64,000 nucleotides of DNA from Pomphorhynchus laevis (Eukaryota > Acanthocephala > Palaeacanthocephala > Echinorhynchida > Pomphorhynchidae), in NCBI GenBank assembly GCA_012934845.2, contig WNNJ02003841.1, forward strand, positions 1 to 64,000. Reading direction: 5' to 3'. Positions 21,706 to 33,930 of the stretch are shown one piece after another. Both the position numbers and the translations under genes were made by a program. The notes below the pieces were generated by a model. That model had not been told where the DNA came from, ran no database searches, and was given only the letters and a program-made list of their open reading frames with translations. Numbering within the stretch: position 1 is the first letter of the stretch; the number at the start of each line of letters is the position of its first letter.

Positions 21706-24108
21706 TAATATTTTATACAATTAATATTTTTATAATGATAAAATTTAAAATTGAAATCTAAAATAAAAATCAATTTTTATGAATTGGATATTAAATAGTA
21801 GACGATGTATCAGAATAAGGATTAGAGGTAATCAGTAGGAACTGCTATGTTATCAGATTTCGGTCTCTATTCCTGGATCCAACATAGCAGCGGGGTCAAA
21901 GTAATATTTTTTAATTATTAATATTTAAATGACGTTTTGATTAAGAATATTTCGCATCAACATATCAGTACCTGACCGATCTATTAGCTAACGTTCTAAT
22001 AAAATTATGATTAAAAAATGATGAAATATGATTACTTTGTGTACATTATTATAATACAAAGATAAAAAGATTTTCGCTAAGAGATAAATAAATTTTTAAT
22101 AATATTTTGTTGATTTGTATCTTGTAAATTTAATATTTTAATAATATTTTGTTAAATTATCAAATTAACAGTAACTCTGAGCACCTTCCGTTTCAATGAT
22201 ATTTTGTAAATATTTAATAAAGTAATAATTTAAAATTGAAATTTAAAATAAAAATCAATTTTAATGAATTAACTAATAAATAATTGCAATTCAATCAGTG
22301 TATTATAAAATTGTGGAATTCTAAATACTTCAAAATAATTAACGCTCGATTGTTAAAGATCTTCAAATATAAACTGACGAATGAAGGAAATCATCTTAAA
22401 TAATAAAGAATTATAAATAATAAATAATTGTTAGGCAAGATTTTATATAATTTATATTAAATTAAAAATTGCAATTTAAAATAAAAATCAATTCTTACAA
22501 ATTGACTAATAAATAATACACTATGTATGAGGAATAGATATACAAGTCCAAATAGTTAATTATGCCTGACGTATAAGTTGTGACATCTTAATCTAAATAA
22601 GTAAACGGGCAGAATTTTTTAAATTTTACATATATGTTTGCGTTTTCGCCATTATAATTTGAGTGCGATATTAGGGTCAATTATCTTAACTAATTAGCTA
22701 ACTGAGCCTGCATATTTTATACAATATATAAATTAAAAATAAAGATAAATAATTATATAATATTTTATACAATTAATATTTTTATAATGATAAAATTTAA
22801 AATTGAAATCTAAAATAAAAATCAATTTTTATGAATTGGATATTAAATAGTAGACGATGTATCAGAATAAGGATTAGAGGTAATCAGTAGGAACTGCTAT
22901 GTTATCAGATTTCGGTCTCTATTCCTGGATCCAACATAGCAGCGGGGTCAAAGTAATATTTTTTAATTATTAATATTTAAATGACGTTTTGATTAAGAAT
23001 ATTTCGCATCAACATATCAGTACCTGACCGATCTATTAGCTAACGTTCTAATAAAATTATGATTAAAAAATGATGAAATATGATTACTTTGTGTACATTA
23101 TTATAATACAAAGATAAAAAGATTTTCGCTAAGAGATAAATAAATTTTTAATAATATTTTGTTGATTTGTATCTTGTAAATTTAATATTTTAATAATATT
23201 TTGTTAAATTATCAAATTAACAGTAACTCTGAGCACCTTCCGTTTCAATGATATTTTGTAAATATTTAATAAAGTAATAATTTAAAATTGAAATTTAAAA
23301 TAAAAATCAATTTTAATGAATTAACTAATAAATAATTGCAATTCAATCAGTGTATTATAAAATTGTGGAATTCTAAATACTTCAAAATAATTAACGCTCG
23401 ATTGTTAAAGATCTTCAAATATAAACTGACGAATGAAGGAAATCATCTTAAATAATAAAGAATTATAAATAATAAATAATTGTTAGGCAAGATTTTATAT
23501 AATTTATATTAAATTAAAAATTGCAATTTAAAATAAAAATCAATTCTTACAAATTGACTAATAAATAATACACTATGTATGAGGAATAGATATACAAGTC
23601 CAAATAGTTAATTATGCCTGACGTATAAGTTGTGACATCTTAATCTAAATAAGTAAACGGGCAGAATTTTTTAAATTTTACATATATGTTTGCGTTTTCG
23701 CCATTATAATTTGAGTGCGATATTAGGGTCAATTATCTTAACTAATTAGCTAACTGAGCCTGCATATTTTATACAATATATAAATTAAAAATAAAGATAA
23801 ATAATTATATAATATTTTATACAATTAATATTTTTATAATGATAAAATTTAAAATTGAAATCTAAAATAAAAATCAATTTTTATGAATTGGATATTAAAA
23901 ATAGACGATGTATCAGAATAAGGATTAGAGGTAATTAGTAGGAACTGCTATGTTATCAGATTTCGGTCTCTATTCCTGGATCCAACATAGCAGCAGGGTC
24001 AAAGTAATATTTTTTAATTATTAATATTTAAATGACGTTTTGATTAAGAATATTTCGCATCAACATATCAGTACCTGACCGATCTATTAGCTAACGTTCT
24101 AATAAAAT
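21706..24108. repeat. Tandem array of a ~1052-bp unit, 2.3 copies, each with one PLE-A terminal module
   Basis: The landmark GACGATGTATCAGAATAAGG lies at 21801, 22853 and 23904, giving periods of 1052 and 1051. Units 1 and 2 are almost identical over their full length; unit 3 stops near 24108. Each unit carries a truncated pseudoknot module (GGAACTGCTATG ... AACATAGCAGC). The near identity shows very recent tandem amplification, or possibly assembly duplication. No ORF of note. Confidence 0.9.
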
Positions 24109-24109
24109 T

Positions 24110-25050
24110 ATATGTCATAGAAAGTTTAAGTTTAGGAGTAAATAGTTCTTAAAAAATTACAATCGTGAATATGAGATACAATAAAAGATACAATATCAAT
24201 TTGACAAAAATAAGAATGAATTTTTTAGCAAGAGATTTTTCACCGATGAGGCAAATGTGGTGATTTAAGTGATTTTCACGGAAATAATTTTAATTTAATA
24301 ATTTGAATTTTGCAGAATTTGGTAATTAAAAGGAGAAAACTTTTATACGCTAACTACCATTGACGAAATAATTAATTAAAATTAAATATTTATGGCGATT
24401 CTATATATTTCATTGTAATAGATGCCAAATTACGACAATTCGAGGAACCCTAATGGCCGCGTTTCGTCATTATTACGTTTTATCAGTAAAGGATACTACA
24501 TATAAATATATGTAGTACAAGTTTGGAAGTTGGATTCGATTGTAAAGACTGTGACGTATGGACAATTGTACGAGTTAAAATATCCGCCCACTCGGGGTAT
24601 CAACGTAAACCGTTTATATGTGGTTTTTGTTGATCAGTAAAACTTTTACAGTTATCCTGCTCTTCCACTTCTCTCTCACACACGACCACTCAGACCGATA
24701 CTGTTTTTTACGTTTCTCTCGTATCAACACCTGAATTCGAATAATATAATCACATTCTTGAACCTACTCTTACACAAATCCTCGTTCAACTACGGATCAA
24801 ACTTCAATTCATCTTCATCAACCTAACAATGCTAACAGTAAAGCTTTTTATCTCGTACCTCCTCTTTCCAATTCCCCAATCTAATGCCTCTCATACTTCT
24901 TTCTTCTCTTCACGTACTCCTTACACTACCTCTCCCGTATCATAAGCTTTAGCTACGTGGGAGATTAAAATCTCCTAAGAGAATAAAATGTTAACATAGT
25001 CATACTGATTGTAAATTGGATTTTAGGAGTTCACAATCTGTGGCCATTGA
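24110..25050. other. Unclassified spacer, possibly decayed LINE sequence
   Basis: Less repetitive and more GC-balanced than its surroundings (24440-24960). It adjoins the LINE endonuclease fragment on its right and may be a decayed continuation of it on the minus strand, but no motif was clear enough to assign. Confidence 0.35.
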
Positions 25051-25054
25051 TGGA

Positions 25055-25420
25055 GAACAATATACAACAAAAAAATAATACCAATTTATTTATATTTGAT
25101 ATGGAAGTTGAGACTTTCAAAGGAACCATTACGGTCATATACATTAGAAATCAAAACATTATCTCGAACATAAGCGGCAACCCCTTCACCACGTTAACCT
25201 GACTTCCTATCGATTCGAAGTATGCGATATCCCGGAATATCAAGATCAACAATATATTGATGGAGCCACGATTCAGTGACACAAAATACATTGCATCTGT
25301 GTGACTGTAAATGGTACCTTAACTCTACTATTTTTGCAATCAAACTGCGAAAACTAGAGCAACTGACTGACAAAAAGCGCGTGGCTTTGCATGTAGGGTA
25401 TTTTGAAGTATTACAATATA
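25055..25420 (-). mobile_element. Non-LTR retrotransposon apurinic-like endonuclease fragment
   Basis: The minus strand encodes CSSFRSLIAKIVELRYHL, then CNVFCVTESWLHQYI, then DIPGYRILRIDRKSG, followed in the adjacent frame by GEGVAAYVRDNV. This is the N-terminal APE endonuclease of LINEs: the RSL..K..EL helix, TE-W-L with the catalytic Glu, IPGY..R.DR, GGG-A-YVR. It is broken and bounded on its 5' side by a (TA)n run. No reverse transcriptase follows clearly. Confidence 0.75.
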
Positions 25421-25445
25421 TGATACTAAATAAGATTAAACGTCC

Positions 25446-25451
<6 letters not shown>

Positions 25452-25520
<69 letters not shown>
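25452..25520. repeat. (TA)n microsatellite
   Basis: About 34 uninterrupted TA repeats. A 50-bp block ending CGTCCCAACA plus a shorter TA run is repeated at about 25805-25876, so both TA tracts sit at the same junction of a local duplication. The long repetitive Tyr-Ile frames across it are not genes. Confidence 0.9.
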
Positions 25521-25522
<2 letters not shown>

Positions 25523-25879
25523 CTTTATTGCACGATGGCTGCGGTAAATTGGTATCCGCACTACTTTCTCGACTGTGGTAGTTTGTACTTAAGCGTTGGG
25601 TGACTTGCCGAAAATCAAGGAAGTCACTAAGTTCCAAGAGTCAGCGAGTTCGGTAAAAAATAAGGAGGTAGGAGCTGATGAACCAGGACGGTATACAATG
25701 GCGAGATCTAGAGTGATCGGGTTAGAATAACGACAAGTGAGCAATTCAAAAGAGCAAGGGCTGAAAGGGGGATTGATTTTGCGAATAGTTTATCTGAAGT
25801 ATTATTTGAAGTATTACAATATATGATACTAAATAAGATTAAACGTCCCAACAATATATATATATATATATATATATTT

Positions 25880-27735
25880 AAAAATTAAAAATAAAGATAA
25901 ATAACAAATAATTATATAAGATTTTATATAATTTATATGTATATCAAGTTAAAATTTAAATATGGAATAAAATAATTTCTATTTTTATTGAAATTTAAAA
26001 TAAAAATTGATTCTTATGAATTGAATAATAAATAACAGACGATGTATTCGAAATTTAAAATAAGAGTCCATTTTTATGAATTGACTAATAAATAATAGCG
26101 ATGTATCAAAATAAGGATTTGAGGTTATAAGGAGTAACTACTATGTTATCAGGTTTTGACCCCTATTCCTCGATTCAACATAATAGCGAGGTCAAATACA
26201 CGCTAATGATGTATTTCCTCTGATGAAATATGATTAAAAATTAATGAAAGATAAGATAATTAATATTAAAAAATAAGATAATTAATATCTTATCTATATT
26301 AATAGATAAGATATGCCTCTGGTTTCCCTCATCGGTTTGAATGAATTATTTAATGGCATATTTGCCAGAACTGGCGATTGAATAATATGTGGATATTGAC
26401 TTGCATGATTTGGATACCCTAATTAAGAATTTTTCTAATGAATGTCAAATACACAAAACTGTAAAGATTCAAAATGCAAACAAAACAATTATATAATTAT
26501 ATATTTTCTAAAAATTACTAAAAATAACAACATAAAATGCAAGTATAAATTACATTATAATTTATTTTAAATACCAAAATGAAAGGTGACTATCGCAGAA
26601 TAGTCAGATCACATAAATGAGTCTACGTATTTTTAAATATTTAAAAATTAAAAATAAAGATAAATAACAAATAATTATATAAGATTTTATATAATTTATA
26701 TGTATATCAAGTTAAAATTTAAATATGGAATAAAATAATTTCTATTTTTATTGAAATTTAAAATAAAAATTGATTCTTATGAATTGAATAATAAATAACA
26801 GACGATGTATTCGAAATTTAAAATAAGAGTCCATTTTTATGAATTGACTAATAAATAATAGCGATGTATCAAAATAAGGATTTGAGGTTATAAGGAGTAA
26901 CTACTATGTTATCAGGTTTTGACCCCTATTCCTCGATTCAACATAATAGCGAGGTCAAATACACGCTAATGATGTATTTCCTCTGATGAAATATGATTAA
27001 AAATTAATGAAAGATAAGATAATTAATATTAAAAAATAAGATAATTAATATCTTATCTATATTAATAGATAAGATATGCCTCTGGTTTCCCTCATCGGTG
27101 ATTGAATGAATTATTTAATGGCATATTTGCCAGAACTGGCGATTGAATAATATGTGGATATTGACTTGCATGATTTTTGTAAATATTTAATAAAGTAATA
27201 ATTAAGAATTTTTCTAATGAATGTCAAATACACAAAACTGTAAAGATTCAAAATGCAAACAAAACAATTATATAATTATATATTTTCTAAAAATTACTAA
27301 AAATAACAACATAAAATGCAAGTATAAATTACATTATAATTTATTTTAAATACCAAAATGAAAGGTGACTATCGCAGAATAGTCAGATCACATAAATGAG
27401 TCTACGTATTTTTAAATATTTAAAAATTAAAAATAAAGATAAATAACAAATAATTATATAAGATTTTATATAATTTATATGTATATCAAGTTAAAATTTA
27501 AATATGGAATAAAATAATTTCTATTTTTATTGAAATTTAAAATAAAAATTGATTCTTATGAATTGAATAATAAATAACAGACGATGTATTCGAAATTTAA
27601 AATAAGAGTCCATTTTTATGAATTGACTAATAAATAATAGCGATGTATCAAAATAAGGATTTGAGGTTATAAGGAGTAACTACTATGTTATCAGGTTCCG
27701 GCCCCTTTTTCTCGACCCAACATAACAGTGATGCT
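25880..27735. repeat. Tandem array of a ~763-779-bp unit, 2.3 copies, each with a PLE-A terminal module
   Basis: The landmark TATGGAATAAAATAATTTC occurs at 25961, 26724 and 27503. Units 1 and 2 are nearly identical; unit 2 has a 16-18-bp insertion (TTTGTAAATATTTAATAAAG). The third unit departs after the module near 27700. The modules read CTACTATG / CATAATAG and GACCCC / GAGGTC, a variant sequence set that largely keeps the pairing. Confidence 0.88.
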
Positions 27736-28720
27736 AATTAAATAATAAATAATTAAAAAATAATGCTAAATAAAATTCAAATGATTAAATAATAACGAAT
27801 TATAAATAATAAATAATAATAAATAATTTTTATATAAAATTTTATATAATTAATATTAATAAAGTAATAATTTAAAATTTAAATTTAAAATAAAAATTAA
27901 TTTTAATGAATTAACTAATAAATAATAAACTATGTATAAGGAATAGATATAAAAATCCAAATAGTTAATTTTACTTGACGTATAAGTTGTGACATGTAAA
28001 TCTAAATAAGTAAACGGGCAGAATTTTTTAAATTTCACATATATTTTTATGTTTTCGTCATTAAAATTTGAGTGCGATATTGGGGTCAATTGAGCCTACA
28101 TATTTTAAATGATTAAATAATAAAAAATTATAAATAATTATAAATAATAAATAATTGTTAAACAAGATTTTATATAATTTATATTAAATTAAAAATTGAA
28201 ATTTAAAATAAAATTCAATTCTTATAAATTGACTAATAAATAATACACTATGTATAAGGAATAGATATACAAGTCCAACTAGTTAATTTTCCCTGACGTA
28301 TGAGTTGTGACATGTTAATCTAAATAAGTAAAAACTTTTCCATATTAAATCAGCAAACTGAGATTACATATTTTATTTTATTGATAAATTACAAAATATT
28401 AAATAAAATTCAAATAATTAAATAAAATTAAATAAATAATAAATAAATATAAATAATAAATAATTGTTATATGAGATTTTATATAATTTATATCAAGTTA
28501 AAGTTTATACTTGAAATTTAAAATAAAAATCAATTTTTAAGAATTGACTAATAAAAACAGACGATGCATCAAAATTAGAATTAAGATTATAAGTCATCAG
28601 AAGGAACTGTTATGTTATAAGGTTCCGGCCCCCTATTCCTCCATTCAACATAACAGAGGGGTCAAATACACGCTAATCACGTATTTCTACTGATGAAATA
28701 TAATCATCCGATATCTGATC
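27736..28720. repeat. Diverged PLE-A-flank repeats with one full terminal module
   Basis: Two diverged copies of the TAAATAATAAACTATG or TAAATAATACACTATG - GGAATAGATATA block (27915, 28230) also match parts of the 1052-bp unit. A full module lies at 28594-28700, with helix CTGTTATG/CATAACAG, a fully compensated change from CTGCTATG/CATAGCAG. Confidence 0.65.
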
Positions 28721-30410
28721 TCCAAAAATAACAAATAATTCCAAATAAAATAATTAAATAATAAATGAAAATAATAAATAATACAATTGAACATGCGAAA
28801 GAGAATATGAGAAAATAAAATTTATCAACTGTTTATTGTACCAAACAATATTATGTTGAATTGGGTGGACGAGCGTATAGCTTACAGATTAAAATATAAT
28901 TATATAAGATTTTATATAATTTATATCAAGTTAAAGTTTATAGTTGAAATTAATAAATAACAGACGATGTATCAGAATAAGGATTAGAGGTAATATATCG
29001 CACCTTGCAAGTACGGTATTACATATATCATGCGTTATTACATAGTCTTTTCAAATATCAGGTTGTCTGTAACATTATACAATCCTTTTTATAATTAAAA
29101 GACACTTATTTTTAATTACTGTTGTTGGAAACAACTAAACCATCACCCTCGTTGTCACCAACACGTGGATAAAGCCAGTTCGACTCTAGATCAGTTGTAT
29201 TTGATTGTGTTTGATGCAATTGAAAACATTATGTGCTATATATTTAATTAATTTTAACTCATGTAGATTATTGTTTTTTTTATCATTTTCAAGCAAATCG
29301 GAAATTTTCATAAATAGACATTCCACTGATTAACAAGACATGGTAGCGTAATCAATTATCATAGCAAAAACTGCAATTGTTTGGTTAGTTAATTATCATA
29401 GCAAAAACTGCAATTGTTTGGTTAGCTATAATGGTCTTATTGTTTGTTTGATTGCAAAAACATCAAAAAGGACATGTTGAGAATTGGTCATCTTTGCTAT
29501 ACTTAGCCTTTATTTAGACAATATTTCAGAAGAAAATTGTTAGTTTAAGACAATGTTTCAGTTTACTCGTTTATTATGTCTGAAAACAATTTGACGGGAT
29601 GTATACATCATCCCAAAGTTTTAATTCTCGGAGACTCTAGCGACGAAACTGGTTGTTGATGAAGGGCATTTATCTACAAAGCCAACAACTTGCAAATTCT
29701 TTATCATTTTACTACAAAAAGCTTAATTAATATTCTGTTTTGATTATTAGCATAAAACGGTTGCTTAAACCCTTCCTCGTAGAAAATGTAATACAACACA
29801 CGATTGATGCTAAAAAAGTACTTTTATATTTTTCTATTGATTCTTTGTGATTTTAAAATCAGGTGATTTTCATATCAAAATATGTAGACCCAGTTAAGTG
29901 ATCAGATTTGTTCCGTGATGTGCCTTTTTATTGTAAAAAATCTTATAACTTTAAAAACATTATTATAATATAATAAAAGGAATTATATCAATATTTTATA
30001 CATAATATTAAAATTTAAATAATAAAAGAAATAATATATCCTTTCTGTAATCAGTCGCTCTAAGAATATCATCCTCCACAGAGCTATATACAATGTTGTG
30101 ATATAAGGGCCAGACAAAGTTGTTCACAAGGTCTAGTTATAGACAACGAATTTGATGCTTATTTTTGTGAATTTTCACCAACGAAAAAAGAAAACGTTTC
30201 AATCAGTAAATTTCAAATCTAGATTTTTGTTTAAATCAAAATTTCAAAATTTAGACAAATAACGAGTATTTGAGTTTCAATGTAATTTCATAAATTATGA
30301 AATATTATTTTATGTAATGCATAACAATTTAACACAAAAGTTATATTATTCGAGATTCTAAAGACAAAACTGGCTGTTAAAGTAGTGCAGTCATCTGCAA
30401 ATAAGGAATA
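28721..30410. other. Spacer without recognised gene
   Basis: Contains a module flank at 28960-28995, a direct duplication of TTAATTATCATAGCAAAAAC at 29353 and 29391, and two related words, GGAGACTCTAGCGACGAAAC (29629) and AGATTCTAAAGACAAAAC (30352), of unknown meaning. No coding region is supported. Confidence 0.4.
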
Positions 30411-30414
30411 TATG

Positions 30415-30745
30415 GGTGTTATAATAACTATAACGCATATCTAACAAAATTTCAACCATTAAGTAAATATAAATATATGGATAAAATTGAATTATAAGAA
30501 TCCTTAAATATTAGAATAAATTAAAATTATTTAAAAGTAGGGATACATATATGTGAAAAATAAATAAAAACCACATAAAGATATGAAATTTATATTTCGA
30601 TATATTGATGATATATGTTTATTCAACTCTAATAATTTTTATTCAATAAGCAAACAAATTTATCCAGGTATCCTCATTCTTAATAAAACCAATATTAATG
30701 ATAAAGAAGGTATATATGAACATTAAATTAACAGCAAAAAATAGA
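30415..30745 (+). mobile_element. PLE-A fragment, RT palm region
   Basis: Nucleotide similarity to 44330-44650: AACGCATATCTAACAAAATT, then TTTCGATATATTGATGATAT (the Y-I-D-D catalytic box), then the tract leading to AACATTAAATTAACA. It is short, internally deleted and broken. Confidence 0.75.
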
Positions 30746-30979
30746 ATATAACAGTTTCACGTCATCATTTTGGCACGAAAGAATTTCGCTAGAAATTTAT
30801 AAATTGTATTTAATATTCACTAAAGACTATTGATATCATTTACGACATAGTGTCACATACCTCATTTGGATAGTTGTAGTAATAATGAAATCGTATAGTT
30901 ACTAGAGAGATACCTATGCAATCCACTTATATTACACAATTATAATGTAATACAATGGGATGTAAATAATACTTATATC

Positions 30980-31090
30980 CTATTAGTGCGTATTTGACCC
31001 CACTGCTATGCAGAGTCTAGGAATATGACAAGAAACGTGATAGCATAGTAGTTCCTCCTGATGACCTCTAATCCTTATTTTGATACATCG
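30980..31090 (-). repeat. PLE-A terminal module, decayed
   Basis: Carries the GAGGTCATCAGGAGGAACTA side (minus) and the CTGCTATG-type helix (CATAGTAG here). The GC-rich second helix is eroded (GACCCC against ATGACA). Followed by the usual GTATCAAAATAAGGATT flank on the minus strand. Confidence 0.6.
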
Positions 31091-31639
31091 TCTCTTATTT
31101 AATATCCAATTCATAAAAATTGATTTTTATTTTAAATTTCAATTTTAAATTTTGACTTTATAAATATAAATTATATAAAATCTTAAATAATAATTATTTA
31201 TAATTATTTATTATCTATTTTATTTAATTATTTGAATTTTATTTAACATTATTTTTAATTTATAAATAATATAAAATACGTAGACTCAGTTAGGTGATCT
31301 GAATTATATTAAATTTCAATTTCAAATTTTAACATTATATTAATTATATTAAATATTATATAAAAATTATTTATTATTTAATTCTTTATTATTTTAATTT
31401 TATTTTGCATTATTTTTTAAATTTATACATAATATAAATATTATGTATAAATATTTATATTTATAAATATTTATAAATATAAATATTTATATTAATAAAA
31501 TTATGTTATGAAATTATTCATAAAATTTGACTTTAATTTTAAACTTCAATTATAAATTTTAACTTGACATAAATTGCATAAAATCTTACATAATTATATA
31601 TTATAAATCTTTCTTTATATATAAAAAACGTAGACTCAG

Positions 31640-31760
31640 TTATCTGATCTGATTTATGAATTGATTAGAGGTCATCAGCATGTTTAGAACACCTGTTTCT
31701 CGACTCAATATAGCAGAGGGTCCAAATAATGTAATGCAGTCCTTCCATATCACAACATAC
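31640..31760 (+). repeat. Degenerate PLE-A terminal module
   Basis: GATTAGAGGTCATCAGCATG followed by CACCTGTTTCTCGACTCAA and TATAGCAGAGGGTCCAAAT. It has the module order, but the first strand of the GCTATG helix is lost. Confidence 0.5.
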
Positions 31761-32079
31761 TAAATCAAATACTTCTTTCATCCGATAGGAAAAGTCCGGT
31801 TCCACAAATTACACCTCACGGGTTTTCTTTAATTCTCTTTATTGAAGATCAAATCATCCTGTTCACAAGAGTTGCAATTCTTCATACTCATATAGCTATT
31901 TATTAGTCAATTCATAAAAATGACGTTTATTTTAAATTTCAATTTTTTATTTTAACTTGATATAAGTTATAAAAAATCTTAAAACAATTATTTATTTTAT
32001 TATTTTATTATTAAATTTTGATTAAGCATTATTATGTTTTGTTTATTTTATAATTATAATAAAAAATATATAATTATTA

Positions 32080-32235
32080 GAATAAGATACACCAGATAAT
32101 CAAATTTCATCAGAGGAAGTACGTCATTAGCATGTATTTGGCCCCGCTGCAATGTTGTGTAGAGGAGTTAGGAGCCGAAACCTGATAGCATAGCAGTTCC
32201 ACTTGATGACCTCTAATCCTTATTCTGATACAACG
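32080..32235 (-). repeat. PLE-A terminal module
   Basis: Sense orientation on +: ATCAGAGGAAGTACGTC, side hairpin, GGCCCCGCTGCAATG, GGAGCCGAAACCTGATAGCA, TAGCAGTTCC and GATGACCTC. The usual TAATCCTTATTCTGATAC flank and the TTATTTATTAGTCAATTC tail follow. Confidence 0.65.
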
Positions 32236-32374
32236 TCTGTTATTTATTAGTCAATTCTTAGTAATTAATTTTTATTTTAAATTACAATTTTTTATTTTAA
32301 CTTGATTTAAATTATAAAAAATCTTAAAACAATTATTTATTTTATTATTTATTTATTTTATTACATCAAGCAGT

Positions 32375-32935
32375 TCTACTATGAAGACGACCCTGATGCG
32401 CGTCATTTCTACTCTATTACGGAGGTGCCTCAAGTTTCCCCTCTTTCTCCTATCTTATATCTTGCTGCCTCCATTGTACTATTCAAGAATTTTAAGCGTA
32501 ATCAACATTTTGTGGTATACACTGATGATACCACAGCCTTGTTCTCTGGAGGAAGATGCAAGATGTAGTCTTTGACATTAGCCGTTTCTTTTTAAGATTA
32601 AAAGATCAGCTGCCCATTTCCAATCTTGTTCTCGACTCCTCTAAATCCCAGGTGGTGGTCTTTAATGGCGCCCCTGCGACAAAGACAAAACTCAAGAGAC
32701 TATAACTCTTAGCTCTATCTTCCATTTTGACTAATCAACCACTCCCTACCTTCACAATTCGAGTACGATACATCGGCTTCACCATTACGGTGAACTAATC
32801 ATCGAAAGCTGACCTGGATAGACTCAATCGTATCCTCAAGAGAGCTAGGTGGGCCCTGAAACAAGCTTAGCGTCTTACATTGAATAGGAAACCCAAGTGC
32901 GCCTCCGGAGTACTTGGGCTATTTCAGGATTAGTC
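32375..32935 (+). mobile_element. Jockey/R1-like non-LTR retrotransposon, reverse-transcriptase fragment
   Basis: The plus strand encodes VPQVSPLSPILYLAA (the G-V-P-Q-x-S-x-L-S-P motif), then QHFVVYTDDTTALFSGG (the catalytic Y-x-D-D box at about 32515), then DSSKSQVVVFNG and RVRYIGFTIT (the KT-x-hhhF and YLG-h motifs after the palm), then DRLNRILKRARWALK. The order and spacing fit jockey/R1-type LINEs. Several frame changes show it is inactive. The 3' tail at 32936-33140 probably belongs to it. Confidence 0.8.
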
Positions 32936-33140
32936 TTCTTTTCAAGAGGACGTCCCCTTTCTACTTGAGAAACCTTAAGGACTAAGGTTTCTCAAGCTTC
33001 TCATCTTGCGATTACCGAGTATAGTCCGCTTCAAGTGGATACTTTGGAGGTGAAAGACCCCAAGTGGTTCAGTCGGAGAGCGGCGTGTGGGATTGGCTGG
33101 AGGGCTCAGACCCCGTTGGATCTTAGGCCATAACATATAG
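32936..33140 (+). repeat. 3'-tail repeat of the LINE, second copy at 5574-5780
   Basis: AAGAGGACGTCCCC, CTCATCTTGCGAT, GGTGAAAGACC and GAGCGGCGTGT appear in the same order as at 5574. It follows the RT remnant directly, so it is best read as that element's 3' untranslated end. Confidence 0.6.
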
Positions 33141-33239
33141 AAGACAAAAACGAAAAATTTCTGATTTATTTAACTCAATAAATCGGTTAGTTTTATCAGA
33201 GGAAATACATCAACTCAATAAATTTAACTCAATAAATCG

Positions 33240-33370
33240 GATAGTTATTTCAGAGGAAATACATCATTAGCATGAATTTGGCCCCGCTGCTATGCTGGGT
33301 CGAGGAATTAGGGGCCGAAACCTGACAGCATAGCAGTTCTTCCTGATAACCTCTAATTCTTATTCTGATA
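33240..33370 (-). repeat. PLE-A terminal module
   Basis: Sense orientation on +: CAGAGGAAATACATC with side hairpin, GGCCCCGCTGCTATG, GGGGCCGAAACCTGACAGCA and TAGCAGTTC. Both helices are intact (GGCCCC/GGGGCC and CTGCTATG/CATAGCAG). Confidence 0.7.
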
Positions 33371-33639
33371 CAACGTCTGTTATTTATTAGTCAATTCATA
33401 AAAATGAAGTTTATTTTAAATTTCAATTTTTTATTTTAACTTGATTTAAATTATATAAAATCTAAAAACAATTTTTAATTTTATTATTTTATTATTAAAT
33501 TTTGATTTAGCATTATTATGTTTTGTTTAGTTTATAATTATATTTAATACGTAGACTCAGTTAGCTGATTTGATTTATACTGAATACAAATAAAAATAAA
33601 GATAAATAACAAATAATTGTATAAAATTTTATACAAATG

Positions 33640-33930
33640 ACCTACTTTACCCGCCAATTTCTATAAAATTTAAATAATTAATAATTAAATAATAATTACT
33701 AATTGCTATATAAGATTTTATATAATTTATATCAAGTCAAAATTTAAAATTGAAATTTAACAGTACAGCCATGAATATATAAACCAGATCTATATAAATC
33801 AGAATATATAAGGATACAAGGTCATCAGGATGAACTGCTATGTTATCAGATTACGACAGCTATTCCTCGATTCAATATAGTAGCAGGCTCAGATACGCGA
33901 TAATGACGTATTTCCAATGATTAAATTTGA
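33640..33930 (+). repeat. Foldback end fragment followed by a PLE-A terminal module
   Basis: ACCCGCCAATTTCTAT at 33650 matches the end of the 20745-20965 foldback. A module lies at 33823-33925 (GAACTGCTATG ... AATATAGTAGCAGGC), with its GC-rich helix worn. Confidence 0.55.

Noticed and set aside
25276-25581. Plus-strand 101-codon frame and the minus-strand Tyr-Ile repeat frame
   Set aside because: They run through a (TA)n microsatellite; only the LINE endonuclease part on the minus strand has real content.
19845-28700. CRISPR-like array
   Set aside because: The repeat units are hundreds of bases long and retroelement-derived; there is no short repeat-spacer pattern and the DNA is eukaryotic.
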